A stretch of 64,000 nt of DNA from Actinospica sp035552695 (GTDB lineage Bacteria; Actinomycetota; Actinomycetes; Streptomycetales; Catenulisporaceae). The stretch is from contig NZ_DASZKT010000044.1 in assembly GCF_035552695.1 (NCBI RefSeq), positions 1-64,000 on the forward strand, given 5' to 3'. A program made the translations under genes and the position numbers. The notes beneath the pieces were generated by a model. It had not been told where the DNA came from. It ran no database searches and worked only from the letters and a program-made list of their open reading frames with translations. This document shows positions 50,083 through 58,344 of the stretch, piece by piece; the first letter of the stretch is position 1, and the number at the start of each line of letters is the position of its first letter.

Positions 50083-51093
50083 ATGGATTTCGGTCTGGTG
50101 TTGCAGAACGACCCGCCGGCGAAGGTGCTCGTGGACCGGATGGTGCGGGCCGAGCGGTTGGGGTTCACGCACGGCTGGACCTTCGATTCGGCCGTGCTCT
50201 GGCAGGAGCCGTTCGTCATCTACAGCCGCATTCTCGAGCACACCGAGCGGCTGATCGTCGGGCCGATGGTCACCAACCCGGGTACGCGGACGTGGGAGGT
50301 CACCGCGTCGACGTTCGCGACGCTGAACGACATGTACGGCAATCGGACGATCTGCGGGATCGGGCGCGGCGACTCGGCGATGCGCGTCGCCGGTCGCAAG
50401 CCGGCCACGTTGGGGGTGCTCGGTGAGGCGATGGGTGTGATCAAGGACCTCGCCGAGGGCCGTGAGGCGGAGTTCGGCGGTACCAGTATGCGGATTCCGT
50501 GGGTCAAGGACGGCAGTCTTCCGATCTGGATGGCCGCCTACGGTCCGAAGGCACTCGAACTGACGGGTCGCCAGGCTGACGGGTACATCCTGCAGTTGGC
50601 CGATCCCTTCCTGACCGAATGGATGATCAAGGCGGTGCGTCAGGCCGCTGCGGACGCGGGTCGTGATCCGGGGAGTGTGAAGATCTGTGTCGCGGCGCCG
50701 GCGTATGTGACCGATGGCAGTGCTGCGCGGAATGCGCATGCGCTTGATCAGTGTCGCTGGTTCGGTGGGATGGTCGGCAACCACGTGGCCGATCTCGTCT
50801 CGCGCTATGGAGAGTCTTCCGGGATGGTTCCGGGGGATCTGACGACGTATATCAAGGCGCGGGAGAAGTACGACTACAGTCACCACGGTCGTGCGGGGAA
50901 TCCGGATACTGAATTCGTGCCCGATGAGATCGTCGAGCGGTTCTGTCTCGTCGGGCCGGTCGAGGCGCACGTCGCGAAGCTCGAGCAGCTCAAGGCGCTC
51001 GGTGTGGACCAGTTCGCGATCTACGCCATGCACGACGCGATCGATGAGGTTATCGAACGCTACGCAACCGAAGTGATCCCAACGGTGAGCTAG
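50083..51093 (+). CDS. F420-dependent LLM-class oxidoreductase (TIGR03842 type)
   Basis: A 336-residue luciferase-like (beta/alpha)8 protein: MDFGLVLQNDPPAKVLVDRMVRAERLGFTHGWTFDSAVLW, ERLIVGPMVTNPGTRTWEV, NRTICGIGRGDSAMRVAGRKPAT and LPIWMAAYGPKALELTGRQADGYILQL are hallmarks of the F420-linked subgroup. It is recurrently found beside dihydropyrimidinase genes in actinomycetes, to my recollection. In this operon, which lacks a classical dihydropyrimidine dehydrogenase, it is a candidate for the redox step, but this is inference. Confidence 0.88.
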   Translation: MDFGLVLQNDPPAKVLVDRMVRAERLGFTHGWTFDSAVLWQEPFVIYSRILEHTERLIVGPMVTNPGTRTWEVTASTFATLNDMYGNRTICGIGRGDSAMRVAGRKPATLGVLGEAMGVIKDLAEGREAEFGGTSMRIPWVKDGSLPIWMAAYGPKALELTGRQADGYILQLADPFLTEWMIKAVRQAAADAGRDPGSVKICVAAPAYVTDGSAARNAHALDQCRWFGGMVGNHVADLVSRYGESSGMVPGDLTTYIKAREKYDYSHHGRAGNPDTEFVPDEIVERFCLVGPVEAHVAKLEQLKALGVDQFAIYAMHDAIDEVIERYATEVIPTVS

Positions 51094-51126
51094 TAAGAGC
51101 TCTTATTGACGAGGTGGCCTACCCCG

Positions 51127-52668
51127 ATGTCCACAACCGCCCCGCCCTCCGTTACGACAAGTGAAGACGGCCGAATAGAACTGGCCGAGGGAGTCGTACT
51201 CGACGACGCCCGCTTCGCCAATCCTGACCTGATCCCGGTACCCGTCGCCAAGCGCCGCTGGAACACGTACAACTTCCTCGCGCTCTGGGTCGGCATGTCG
51301 CACAACATCGCCACCTGGACCCTCGCCTCCGGGCTGGTCGCGCTCGGCATGGACTGGAAGCAGTCCGTGCTCACCATCGCCCTCGCCAACCTCATCGTGC
51401 TCGCGCCCGTCATCCTGAACGGACACGCGGGCACCCGTTACGGCATTCCCTTCCCGGTCTTCGCACGCGCCTCGTTCGGCCTGCGCGGAGCCAACCTGCC
51501 GGCCGTGATCCGCGCGCTGGTCGCGTGCGTGTGGTTCGGCATCCAGACCTGGATCGGCGGCGGCGCCATCTTCGCGCTGGGCGGCAAGGCCTTCGGTTCC
51601 TGGTGGGCCAACGCGAGCGCGGTGGGCGGCGAGCCGTGGACCGAGTGGCTCTCGTTCGCGGTGTTCTGGGTCATCCAGGTCGTCGTGATCGTACGCGGCA
51701 TGGACACGCTGCGGCGCTTCGAGAACTGGGCCGCCCCACTCGTGCTAGTCGGCGCGATCGGCCTGCTGATCTGGGTCTCGGTCGAGGCCGGCGGCCTCGG
51801 GCCGCTGGTCAGCCAACCCTCCAAGCTCGGCTGGGGCTCGCATTTCTGGAAGCTCTTCTTCCCCTCGCTGATGGGCATGATCGGGTTCTGGTCCACGCTG
51901 TCGCTGAACATCCCGGACTTCACCCGCTTCGGTGGCAGCCAGAAGGCGCAGGCGCGTGGTCAGGCGCTCGGGCTGCCGACTACGATGACTGCTTTCGCGC
52001 TGATCGCCGTGCTGGTCACCTCCGGTTCGCAGGCTCTGTTCGGCGCGCCGATCTGGGACCCGGTCGAGCTGCTGACCAAGCTGAACAACGTCGCGGGCAC
52101 GCTCGTCGGCCTGTTCGTCGTGCTGATCGCCACGCTCTCGGTGAACATCGCGGCGAACGTCGTCAGCCCGGCGTACGACTTCTCCAACCTGCTGCCGAAG
52201 CTGGTCAACTTCCGCACCGGCGCGCTGATCACCGGCGTGATCGGCGTGGCGATCCTGCCGTGGAAACTGTATTCGAACCCGAACGTCTACATCTTCACTT
52301 GGCTCGACACGGTGGGCGGACTGCTGGGGACGGTCGCGGGCATCCTGATCGCGGACTACTGGGTGCTGCGGCGCACGAAGTTGGCGCTCGACGAGCTGTA
52401 CAAGCCGGAAGGACGCTACTGGTACAACGGCGGCTGGAACTGGCGCGCGGTCCTGTCATTCCTGGTAGGCGGCCTGCTGGCGATCGGCGGCTCGTACTCG
52501 TCGGTGGTCGGCGGGGTGAAGCAGGGCCCGTTCCCGGCCAAGGGCCTGATCCCGTTCCTGCAGCCGCTGGCCGACTACGGCTGGGCGGTCGGCCTCGGCT
52601 CTGCATTCGTGCTCTACATCGCGCTGATGAAGCTGTTTCCCGTCAAGACGGACGAGTCGGTCGCCTGA
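51127..52668 (+). CDS. NCS1-family nucleobase/hydantoin:cation symporter
   Basis: A 513-residue permease with about twelve helices. The N-terminal NPDLIPVPVAKRRWNTYNFLALWVGMSHNIATW is diagnostic for NCS1, followed by GTRYGIPFPVFARASFGLRGANLPAVIRALVACVWFGIQTW and SLNIPDFTRFGGSQKAQ. Members import hydantoins, allantoin, uracil or cytosine with sodium or protons. ATG 51127 follows GAGGTGG; a TTG at 51106 is too close to the preceding gene. It supplies substrate for the dihydropyrimidinase operon of which it is the last gene. Confidence 0.93.
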   Translation: MSTTAPPSVTTSEDGRIELAEGVVLDDARFANPDLIPVPVAKRRWNTYNFLALWVGMSHNIATWTLASGLVALGMDWKQSVLTIALANLIVLAPVILNGHAGTRYGIPFPVFARASFGLRGANLPAVIRALVACVWFGIQTWIGGGAIFALGGKAFGSWWANASAVGGEPWTEWLSFAVFWVIQVVVIVRGMDTLRRFENWAAPLVLVGAIGLLIWVSVEAGGLGPLVSQPSKLGWGSHFWKLFFPSLMGMIGFWSTLSLNIPDFTRFGGSQKAQARGQALGLPTTMTAFALIAVLVTSGSQALFGAPIWDPVELLTKLNNVAGTLVGLFVVLIATLSVNIAANVVSPAYDFSNLLPKLVNFRTGALITGVIGVAILPWKLYSNPNVYIFTWLDTVGGLLGTVAGILIADYWVLRRTKLALDELYKPEGRYWYNGGWNWRAVLSFLVGGLLAIGGSYSSVVGGVKQGPFPAKGLIPFLQPLADYGWAVGLGSAFVLYIALMKLFPVKTDESVA

Positions 52669-52672
52669 CGAT

Positions 52673-54283
52673 CTAGTCGCTGGGACCGGCTCCGGACGTC
52701 TGCTGCGCGTCGTAGGCGAGTAGCGCGACGTACAGCGACACGAGCTGGTCCCAGTCGTCCAGGTCCACGTCGAGCAGCGTCTCGATGCTGTGAAGCCTGC
52801 GGTAGAGCGCGGGGCGCGAGAAGTGGTGCTCCTGCGCGGCGAGGGACTTGTTGCGGCCGGTGCGCAGGTACGAGCGCAGCACGTCCATCAGGTCCTGCTC
52901 GGCGAAGAGCGGGCCGAGTTCGCGTTCGATGAAGGCCTGGAGTTCGGGCTCGTCGCGCAGCAGCCGGACGAGGCCGCGCAGGCGTACGTCGCGGAGCCGG
53001 GCGACCGGCCCTTCCGGCGGATCGGCCATTGCCGCGTCGGCCACGTGCACCGCCTCGGCGAACGAACGCGGCAGTTCGTCGAGCGTGGCGCAGTCGGAGC
53101 CGGCGCCGACCACGATCTTCCGGACGCGTTCCGTGGCATGCTCACAGGCCTTGAGCACCAGGCGGTTGACGGCCGTGGCAGTGTCCTGATCCCGAGGCAG
53201 GCTGACCAGCACGGCGATCCCCGTGGCGCCGGTCTCACCGGCGAGTCCGGCGAGGCCTTCCTCGTTGAGCGCGCGGCGGAAGAGCAGGTCCAGGCCCTCG
53301 CCGCTGCCGGTCAGCGGCCTGATGATCAGCGGAACGAACGTGCGCCGGCTGACCGGCAGGCCCAGCGCGCGGACGCGGGGCAGCAGCTGGTCCGGGCGTA
53401 CGGAGCCGGATGCCAGGTCGGCGAGCATCGCCTGCGCGGCCTCGCCCTCCAGTCCGTCGTGCGCGAACTGCACGCCGCCGCCGACGAGCCGGTGCACGGC
53501 CAGCGCCTCGGCCGCCCGGTCCGCGATCATCCGGCCCTCGGCCTCCGTGCCCTGATATCCGAACAGCAGGAGCCTGGCCCACTGCGTGCCGCGCGCCTGC
53601 AGCGGCGCGATGATCCAGCCGTCCGGGCCGGCCGTGGTCGACCCGGCGGCCTTCGACGGCGTGGCGAGGGCCGCGACCTGCCGGGAGACCCGTCCCCAGT
53701 CGCGCATCAGTTCGCCGAGCGCGCCGCGGTCCCCGGCCGTGGCCAGCACCCGCTGCGCGAGGTTCACCAGCATCACCGGGCAGCCCGCGAACGCCGCGAC
53801 CTCGTCGAGCAGCCGCTGCAGCGAGGCGCCGGAGAGGTTCAGCGCGGCCAGCGCGGAACGCAGCCGGTCGGACAGGTCCACGGCGGCGAAGCGCTCGTTG
53901 AGCAGCCGCGCGTGCACCTCCTCGGTGAACTTCGCGAAGGGCGCGGGCCGGTGCAGCACGATCAGCGGCACGCCGCGCTGCTCGGCGGCCCGGCGCATCG
54001 CGGGCGGCGTGGTGGAGAAGGCCCGGCCGAGGCCGACGACCACGGCGGCGACGTCGGCCGCGTGCATCGCCTCCATGTAGGCGGTCTGCGCCTTCGGGTC
54101 GTCCGCCAGCAGCAGGCCCGTGGTCAGCACGATCTCGCCCCCGGAGAGCATCACGCCGACGTCCAGCGCCTCGGCCACGTGTACCCAGCGCACCGGCCGG
54201 TCCAGGCCCGCCGCTCCGGCGACCACCTCGGGGCCGAAGGACGCGACGAGGTCGAGCCCGAGCACGTCACGCACCGTCAACAT
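52673..54283 (-). CDS. PucR-family transcriptional regulator
   Basis: A 536-residue regulator: N-terminal purine-catabolism PucR domain (LTVRDVLGLDLVASFGPEVVAGAAGLDRPVRWVHVAEALD), a GGDEF-like middle (res ~280-430) and a C-terminal PucR HTH (LMDVLRSYLRTGRNKSLAAQEHHFSRPALYRRLHSIETLLDVDL). ATG 54283 has TACTCT 6 nt upstream, close to the leaderless pattern. It is convergent with the permease gene, 4 nt between stops. Regulators of this family control purine, allantoin and pyrimidine use, so the adjacent operon is its likely target. Confidence 0.9.
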   Translation of the reverse strand: MLTVRDVLGLDLVASFGPEVVAGAAGLDRPVRWVHVAEALDVGVMLSGGEIVLTTGLLLADDPKAQTAYMEAMHAADVAAVVVGLGRAFSTTPPAMRRAAEQRGVPLIVLHRPAPFAKFTEEVHARLLNERFAAVDLSDRLRSALAALNLSGASLQRLLDEVAAFAGCPVMLVNLAQRVLATAGDRGALGELMRDWGRVSRQVAALATPSKAAGSTTAGPDGWIIAPLQARGTQWARLLLFGYQGTEAEGRMIADRAAEALAVHRLVGGGVQFAHDGLEGEAAQAMLADLASGSVRPDQLLPRVRALGLPVSRRTFVPLIIRPLTGSGEGLDLLFRRALNEEGLAGLAGETGATGIAVLVSLPRDQDTATAVNRLVLKACEHATERVRKIVVGAGSDCATLDELPRSFAEAVHVADAAMADPPEGPVARLRDVRLRGLVRLLRDEPELQAFIERELGPLFAEQDLMDVLRSYLRTGRNKSLAAQEHHFSRPALYRRLHSIETLLDVDLDDWDQLVSLYVALLAYDAQQTSGAGPSD

Positions 54284-54297
54284 GGCTGGAGAGTAGC

Positions 54298-55566
54298 CTA
54301 CTCGGGCTCGCCGTTGCCCTCCCAAGGACGAGCGAGTCCGAACAGCGCGAGGCAGGCGCAGGCCATCGAGATCAGCATGATCGCCGCCATCGGCAACGAA
54401 CTCGTCGTGCCGAACACGCCGACGAGCGGCGAGGCGAGCGCGCCGAGCAGGAACTGGAACCCGCCGAGCAGCGCGGAGGCGGCGCCCGGAGCCCGCCGGC
54501 CGAGGCCCTGGCCGATGCTCATCGTGGACGGGAAGATCAGGCCGATGGCGCCGATCGAGACGAACAGCGTGATCCACGTCCAGGCCAGCGTCTCGCCGAC
54601 CAGCAGCCGCAGCGCGACCTGAGCCGACGTCCCGATCGTGGCGATCACGACGCCCGCCGTCAGCAGCTTGTTCAGCCGGACGCGGTGCGCCAGGCGAGAG
54701 AAGCAGAACCCGCCGACGAGCATGCCGACCGCGTTCGTCGCGAAGATCAATGAGTAGACACTCGCTGAAACCCCGTGGATGTCCTCGAAGACGAAGCTGG
54801 ACCCGGCGATGTACGAGAAGAGCGCGGCGGCCGCGAAGCCGAGGGTCAGCACGTACCCCATGAACGCGCGGAAGCGGACCAGCGAGCCCATCGCGCGGAA
54901 GGTGCTGCCGATGCCGCCGCCGTGTCGGCGCTCCGGCGGAAGTGACTCCGGCACCGCGCGCAGCACGCCGAGGAGCAGCACGATGCCCAGCGCGGCGAGC
55001 ACGACGAACACCGCGCGCCACGTGGAGATGGACAGCACGAGGCCGCCGAGTACGGGTGCTGCGATCGGCGCGATGCCCATGATCTGCGCGAGCGCGGCGA
55101 AATAACGCGGTAGTTCGGCGCCGTGGAAGCGGTCGGTGAGCACGGCGCGCGCGAGCACCATCCCGGCCGCTCCCGCGACGCCCTGGAGGAAGCGGGTGGC
55201 GGTGAGGGCGGCGATGTTGGGTGCTATCGCGGATGCGAGGGAGAACACGGTGAATCCCGCCGTGCCGCCGATCAGCAGGCGTCGTCGGCCGATTCCGTCG
55301 CTGATCGGTCCGAAGACGAGCTGGCCGATGACGAGCCCGGCGAGGAAGGCGGTCATGGTGAGCTGTACGGCCGAGCTGCCGGCGTGCAGCGTGCGACCGA
55401 GCGCGGGGAATCCGGGCACGTACATGTCCGTCGCAAGCGGCGCGACGGCGGTCAGAGCACTGAGCACGAGGACCAGGGCGCGTGCGGAGGCGGGGGAGGG
55501 CGTGTGCCCGGTCGGCGGGGCGGGGGCCGACGTGGGGGCGTTCTGGTGCGAGGGTGCGGCTGCCAT
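54298..55566 (-). CDS. MFS multidrug efflux transporter, Bcr/CflA type
   Basis: A 422-residue, twelve-helix transporter. VLSALTAVAPLATDMYVPGFPALGRTLHAGSSAVQLTMTAFLAGLVIGQLVFGPISDGIGRRRLLIGG contains the MFS motif A (GPISDGIGRRR) and the DMYVPGFP start typical of the Bcr/CflA drug-resistance family; FLQGVAGAAGMVLARAVLTD is motif C-like. It is divergent from a MarR gene with a near-palindrome between them, suggesting drug-inducible control. Confidence 0.92.
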   Translation of the reverse strand: MAAAPSHQNAPTSAPAPPTGHTPSPASARALVLVLSALTAVAPLATDMYVPGFPALGRTLHAGSSAVQLTMTAFLAGLVIGQLVFGPISDGIGRRRLLIGGTAGFTVFSLASAIAPNIAALTATRFLQGVAGAAGMVLARAVLTDRFHGAELPRYFAALAQIMGIAPIAAPVLGGLVLSISTWRAVFVVLAALGIVLLLGVLRAVPESLPPERRHGGGIGSTFRAMGSLVRFRAFMGYVLTLGFAAAALFSYIAGSSFVFEDIHGVSASVYSLIFATNAVGMLVGGFCFSRLAHRVRLNKLLTAGVVIATIGTSAQVALRLLVGETLAWTWITLFVSIGAIGLIFPSTMSIGQGLGRRAPGAASALLGGFQFLLGALASPLVGVFGTTSSLPMAAIMLISMACACLALFGLARPWEGNGEPE

Positions 55567-55586
55567 GGGCTGAACGATAGCCTATG

Positions 55587-55600
55587 GTTTACTAGTTAAC
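55587..55600. promoter_or_regulatory. Predicted MarR operator between MFS and MarR genes
   Basis: GTTTACTAGTTAAC, a palindrome apart from one base pair mismatch (GTT-ACTAGT-AAC), 21 nt upstream of the MFS start and AT-rich in a GC-rich region. Confidence 0.6.
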
Positions 55601-55712
55601 AATTGGCCGGGCGGTACGCTCTGACCGAGCTCGGTCGCCGGCGATCCGGCCGGGAACGCTGTGACGACAACGCGCTGAGAACCACGCCCCCGAGAACGAA
55701 AAGGCGAGCCGC

Positions 55713-56201
55713 ATGCATCCGTCTCCCGAGGACGTCCGCAATCAGTGGGCCGCGCACAATCCCGGACTCGACACCTCGCCGATGGAGCTCGTGGGTCTGC
55801 TCAAGCGCGCCACCGGCCTGCTGGGCGGCGCCGTCGAGCCGCTGTACGAGGGGGCGGTGCTCACCGCCCCCGAAGTCGACATGCTCATCCCGCTGCGCCA
55901 CGCCACCGAGCCGCTCATCGCCCGCCGCATCGCCGAGCGGCACGGCATGTCCCGCGCCGGCGTCAGCAAAACGCTCGCCAAACTCGAACGCCGCGGCCTC
56001 ATCGCAAGGACACCCAGTCCCGCCGACCGTCGCATCGCGTTCGTGACCATCACCGAGGCCGGCGCCAAGGCGGTGGACGAACTGTTCCCCCGTCAGTTGG
56101 CCGCCGAGGTGGACCTGTTCACAGAACTCGGCGATGACCGCGAATGGGTGATCAAGGCGTTGGGCCGATTGGTCGAAGCGATGGAGGCGCGGGCGGGCTG
56201 A
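55713..56201 (+). CDS. MarR-family transcriptional regulator
   Basis: A 162-residue MarR protein: N-terminal dimer helices (MELVGLLKRATGLLGGAVEPLYE), winged helix APEVDMLIPLRHATEPLIARRIAERHGMSRAGVSKTLAKLERRGLIARTPSPADRRIAFVTITEAGAKAVDEL and a C-terminal helix. It is divergent from the Bcr/CflA efflux gene and probably represses it. The GAAAAGGCGAG upstream gives a ribosome binding site for ATG 55713. Confidence 0.92.
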   Translation: MHPSPEDVRNQWAAHNPGLDTSPMELVGLLKRATGLLGGAVEPLYEGAVLTAPEVDMLIPLRHATEPLIARRIAERHGMSRAGVSKTLAKLERRGLIARTPSPADRRIAFVTITEAGAKAVDELFPRQLAAEVDLFTELGDDREWVIKALGRLVEAMEARAG

Positions 56202-56217
56202 GCCGATCTCGGCGCGG

Positions 56218-56886
56218 TCAGCCGCCGGCCGAGGCGCCGAACGTGCCGGGCACGACGGGGTTGGTCTCGAAGGCCGAGCAGATGCCCTGTGCGCCCATGT
56301 GCGCGGCCGTGCTGATGGCGACGGTCTTCGTGGTGTTGGGTGCGGTGATCTCGATCGTCCCGGTGCCGGTCGGGTAGCAGGGCTGATCGGTGTGCAGGAG
56401 CCATTGGAGGACGGCGTACGAGCTGCCGCCCGGGCTCAGCGTGACCAGCGGCGGGCTGCTCAGCGGCGGGAGATCTCCGCGGAATCCGTTGAGCACGCGG
56501 GCCGCGTCGATCGTCGTACCCGCGTCCTTGATCGTCGCTCCCGGGTAACCGCGAAGCGTGCACGGGTGGCTGCTGATGTTCTTGAAGACGACGGCGTTCG
56601 CCTGAAGGGGCTGGCTCTGGGTGCCGTATCCCCAGCTGATCTCAAGATCGTCATTGCCGCACGCGGGGACGGAGCTCGCCGAAGCCGCGCCCGTGCCTCC
56701 CGCCGCCGTTTGGGACGCGGAGGCAGTCCCGGTCGCCGCCGCCGCGGAGGCGGCGCCGCTCGTGCTGCCGCCGCTGTGCGTCGCGCCGTCGACCGTGGCG
56801 GGCGCGACCTCGGACTTTCCGCCGCATGCCGCCACGCCCAGTGCCACCGTCGACAGGACGCAGGCGGCCGCCAGCTTTCTCACCAT
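56218..56886 (-). CDS. DUF4232 domain lipoprotein
   Basis: A 222-residue lipoprotein: signal peptide and lipobox LGVAACGG, a low-complexity Ser/Ala/Gly/Thr linker (res ~35-75), then a DUF4232 domain with SVPACGNDDLEISWGYGTQSQPLQANAVVFKNISSHPCTLRGYPGATI and LSPGGSSYAVLQW. ATG 56886 is chosen as the codon starting the signal peptide; longer frames are not credible. DUF4232 proteins are common actinomycete cell-surface lipoproteins with unknown function. Convergent with the MarR gene. Confidence 0.85.
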   Translation of the reverse strand: MVRKLAAACVLSTVALGVAACGGKSEVAPATVDGATHSGGSTSGAASAAAATGTASASQTAAGGTGAASASSVPACGNDDLEISWGYGTQSQPLQANAVVFKNISSHPCTLRGYPGATIKDAGTTIDAARVLNGFRGDLPPLSSPPLVTLSPGGSSYAVLQWLLHTDQPCYPTGTGTIEITAPNTTKTVAISTAAHMGAQGICSAFETNPVVPGTFGASAGG

Positions 56887-57049
56887 GGTCAAAGTCTCCC
56901 CCGGCTCGATCGAAACGACTCCTTCTGCCGCTAGAGACGGCCGGCCCCGGCAACGGTTGACAGCGGATTCGCCATGGTCGGGCCAGGACCGGTGTGCGTT
57001 CTTCGGGTGTCGGCCATGTGTATTTCGCAAACCGGTCACCTGTACGGCA

Positions 57050-57055
57050 TAACTT
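57050..57055 (+). promoter_or_regulatory. -10 box of a leaderless promoter
   Basis: TAACTT lies exactly 7 nt before GTG 57063, with no ribosome binding site in between. Confidence 0.5.
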
Positions 57056-57062
57056 CGCCGCC

Positions 57063-58343
57063 GTGGATTCCGACGTACGACTTCTTGAATCTGATCAACC
57101 CGCCTCCGCCGACGACGCCGCCACATCCGACGTGCGCCCCGCGAGCGGACCGCTGGCGGCCCTGCACGACCGGCTGACCGCGGCCGCCGACCCCTGGCGG
57201 GCGCGGCTCGGGATCGGCGACCTCCAGGAGGACGCGCTCAAGACGTGGCTGCTCTCCCGGGTGCCGATGCTGCTCATCACCTGGGGCGTCGCCTGGACCG
57301 GCTTCAGCTACACGGCCAAGGACCCGCACGGCTACGCCTCGGTCTGGCAGCGCTGGGACTGGTTGCGCTATCAGAACATCGCAGCGGACGGATACACGCT
57401 GCACGCCCGGCACGGCGCGTCGATCGCCTTCTTCCCCGGCTACCCGATACTGCTGTACGTCGTCCACTTCGTGCTTCGCTCGTGGGTCTACTCAGGCCTG
57501 ATCATCTCGCTCGTCTGCGGCGCGATCGCCTGCTTCGCTCTGGTGCGGATCATCACCATGGAGGCCGAGGCCGCGGGGCTCTCGGCCAACGGCGTGCGCA
57601 CCGCGGCCCGCGATGGCCTGATCCTCTTCGTCTGGGCCCCGGCAGCCGTCTTCATGGCCGCCGGATACACCGAGGCGCCGTTCCTGGCCTGCGCGCTGTG
57701 GGCCTGGATCTACGCGCGCCGCGGCCAGTGGCTGCGCGTCGGAATCCTGCTCGCCCTCGCGTCGGCCATCCACATCAACGGCCTGTTCGTGCTCGCGGGC
57801 GTCGGCATCCTGTTCCTGCAATCCCGACCGCGCGGGCTGCGCGAATGGCTGAAGGGCTGGCCGCTCGCCCTTCCGGTGCTGCCCGTGGCCGCGTTCATGG
57901 TCTACCTGCACCAACTGACGCACAGTTGGAACGCCTGGGAGCACGCCGAAGCCACCGGCTGGAACCGGCACATCACCTATCCCTGGCGCACGCTCGCCAA
58001 CACCTGGCACTACGCCTTCGGCCGCGCGATGGTCGCCGAGAACGCATGGGAGTACCAGCTCGAACTCGTCGTCACGTTCATCGGCATCGCGCTCGTGCTC
58101 TGGCTCGCCTACAAGCGCCGCTGGGCCGAGTTCGTGTACGTCGGCCTGTCCGTCGGCACGCTCGCCACCTCGCACGTGTACCTCTCGGTCAACCGCGAGA
58201 TGCTCAGCTGGTGGCCGCTGTGGGCGATGCTCGGCGTCTGGTGCGTGCGCAAGCCGTGGTTCAAGTCCGTCTATCTGACCTTCTCCGCTCCGGTGATGTT
58301 CGTCATCACCTACATGTTCCTGAGCGGCAAGTGGGCCGGATAG
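57063..58343 (+). CDS. PIG-V-like integral membrane mannosyltransferase (first of a pair)
   Basis: A 426-residue GT-C-type protein with about nine helices after a 60-residue cytoplasmic tail. RWDWLRYQNIAADGYTLHARHGASIAFFPGYPIL has the acidic/aromatic first-loop pattern of PIG-V-like (GPI mannosyltransferase II-related) enzymes. VYLSVNREMLSWWPLWAML near the C-terminus is also typical. GTG 57063 is favoured by the TAACTT box 7 nt upstream. It is followed 1 nt later by a paralogue; both probably add sugar from polyprenyl-phosphate-mannose outside the membrane. Confidence 0.8.
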   Translation: MDSDVRLLESDQPASADDAATSDVRPASGPLAALHDRLTAAADPWRARLGIGDLQEDALKTWLLSRVPMLLITWGVAWTGFSYTAKDPHGYASVWQRWDWLRYQNIAADGYTLHARHGASIAFFPGYPILLYVVHFVLRSWVYSGLIISLVCGAIACFALVRIITMEAEAAGLSANGVRTAARDGLILFVWAPAAVFMAAGYTEAPFLACALWAWIYARRGQWLRVGILLALASAIHINGLFVLAGVGILFLQSRPRGLREWLKGWPLALPVLPVAAFMVYLHQLTHSWNAWEHAEATGWNRHITYPWRTLANTWHYAFGRAMVAENAWEYQLELVVTFIGIALVLWLAYKRRWAEFVYVGLSVGTLATSHVYLSVNREMLSWWPLWAMLGVWCVRKPWFKSVYLTFSAPVMFVITYMFLSGKWAG

Positions 58344-58344
58344 C

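Noticed and set aside
52673..55021. 782-residue version of the PucR regulator
   Set aside because: The extra N-terminus is antisense-type sequence inside the MFS gene; the PucR domain starts at ATG 54283.
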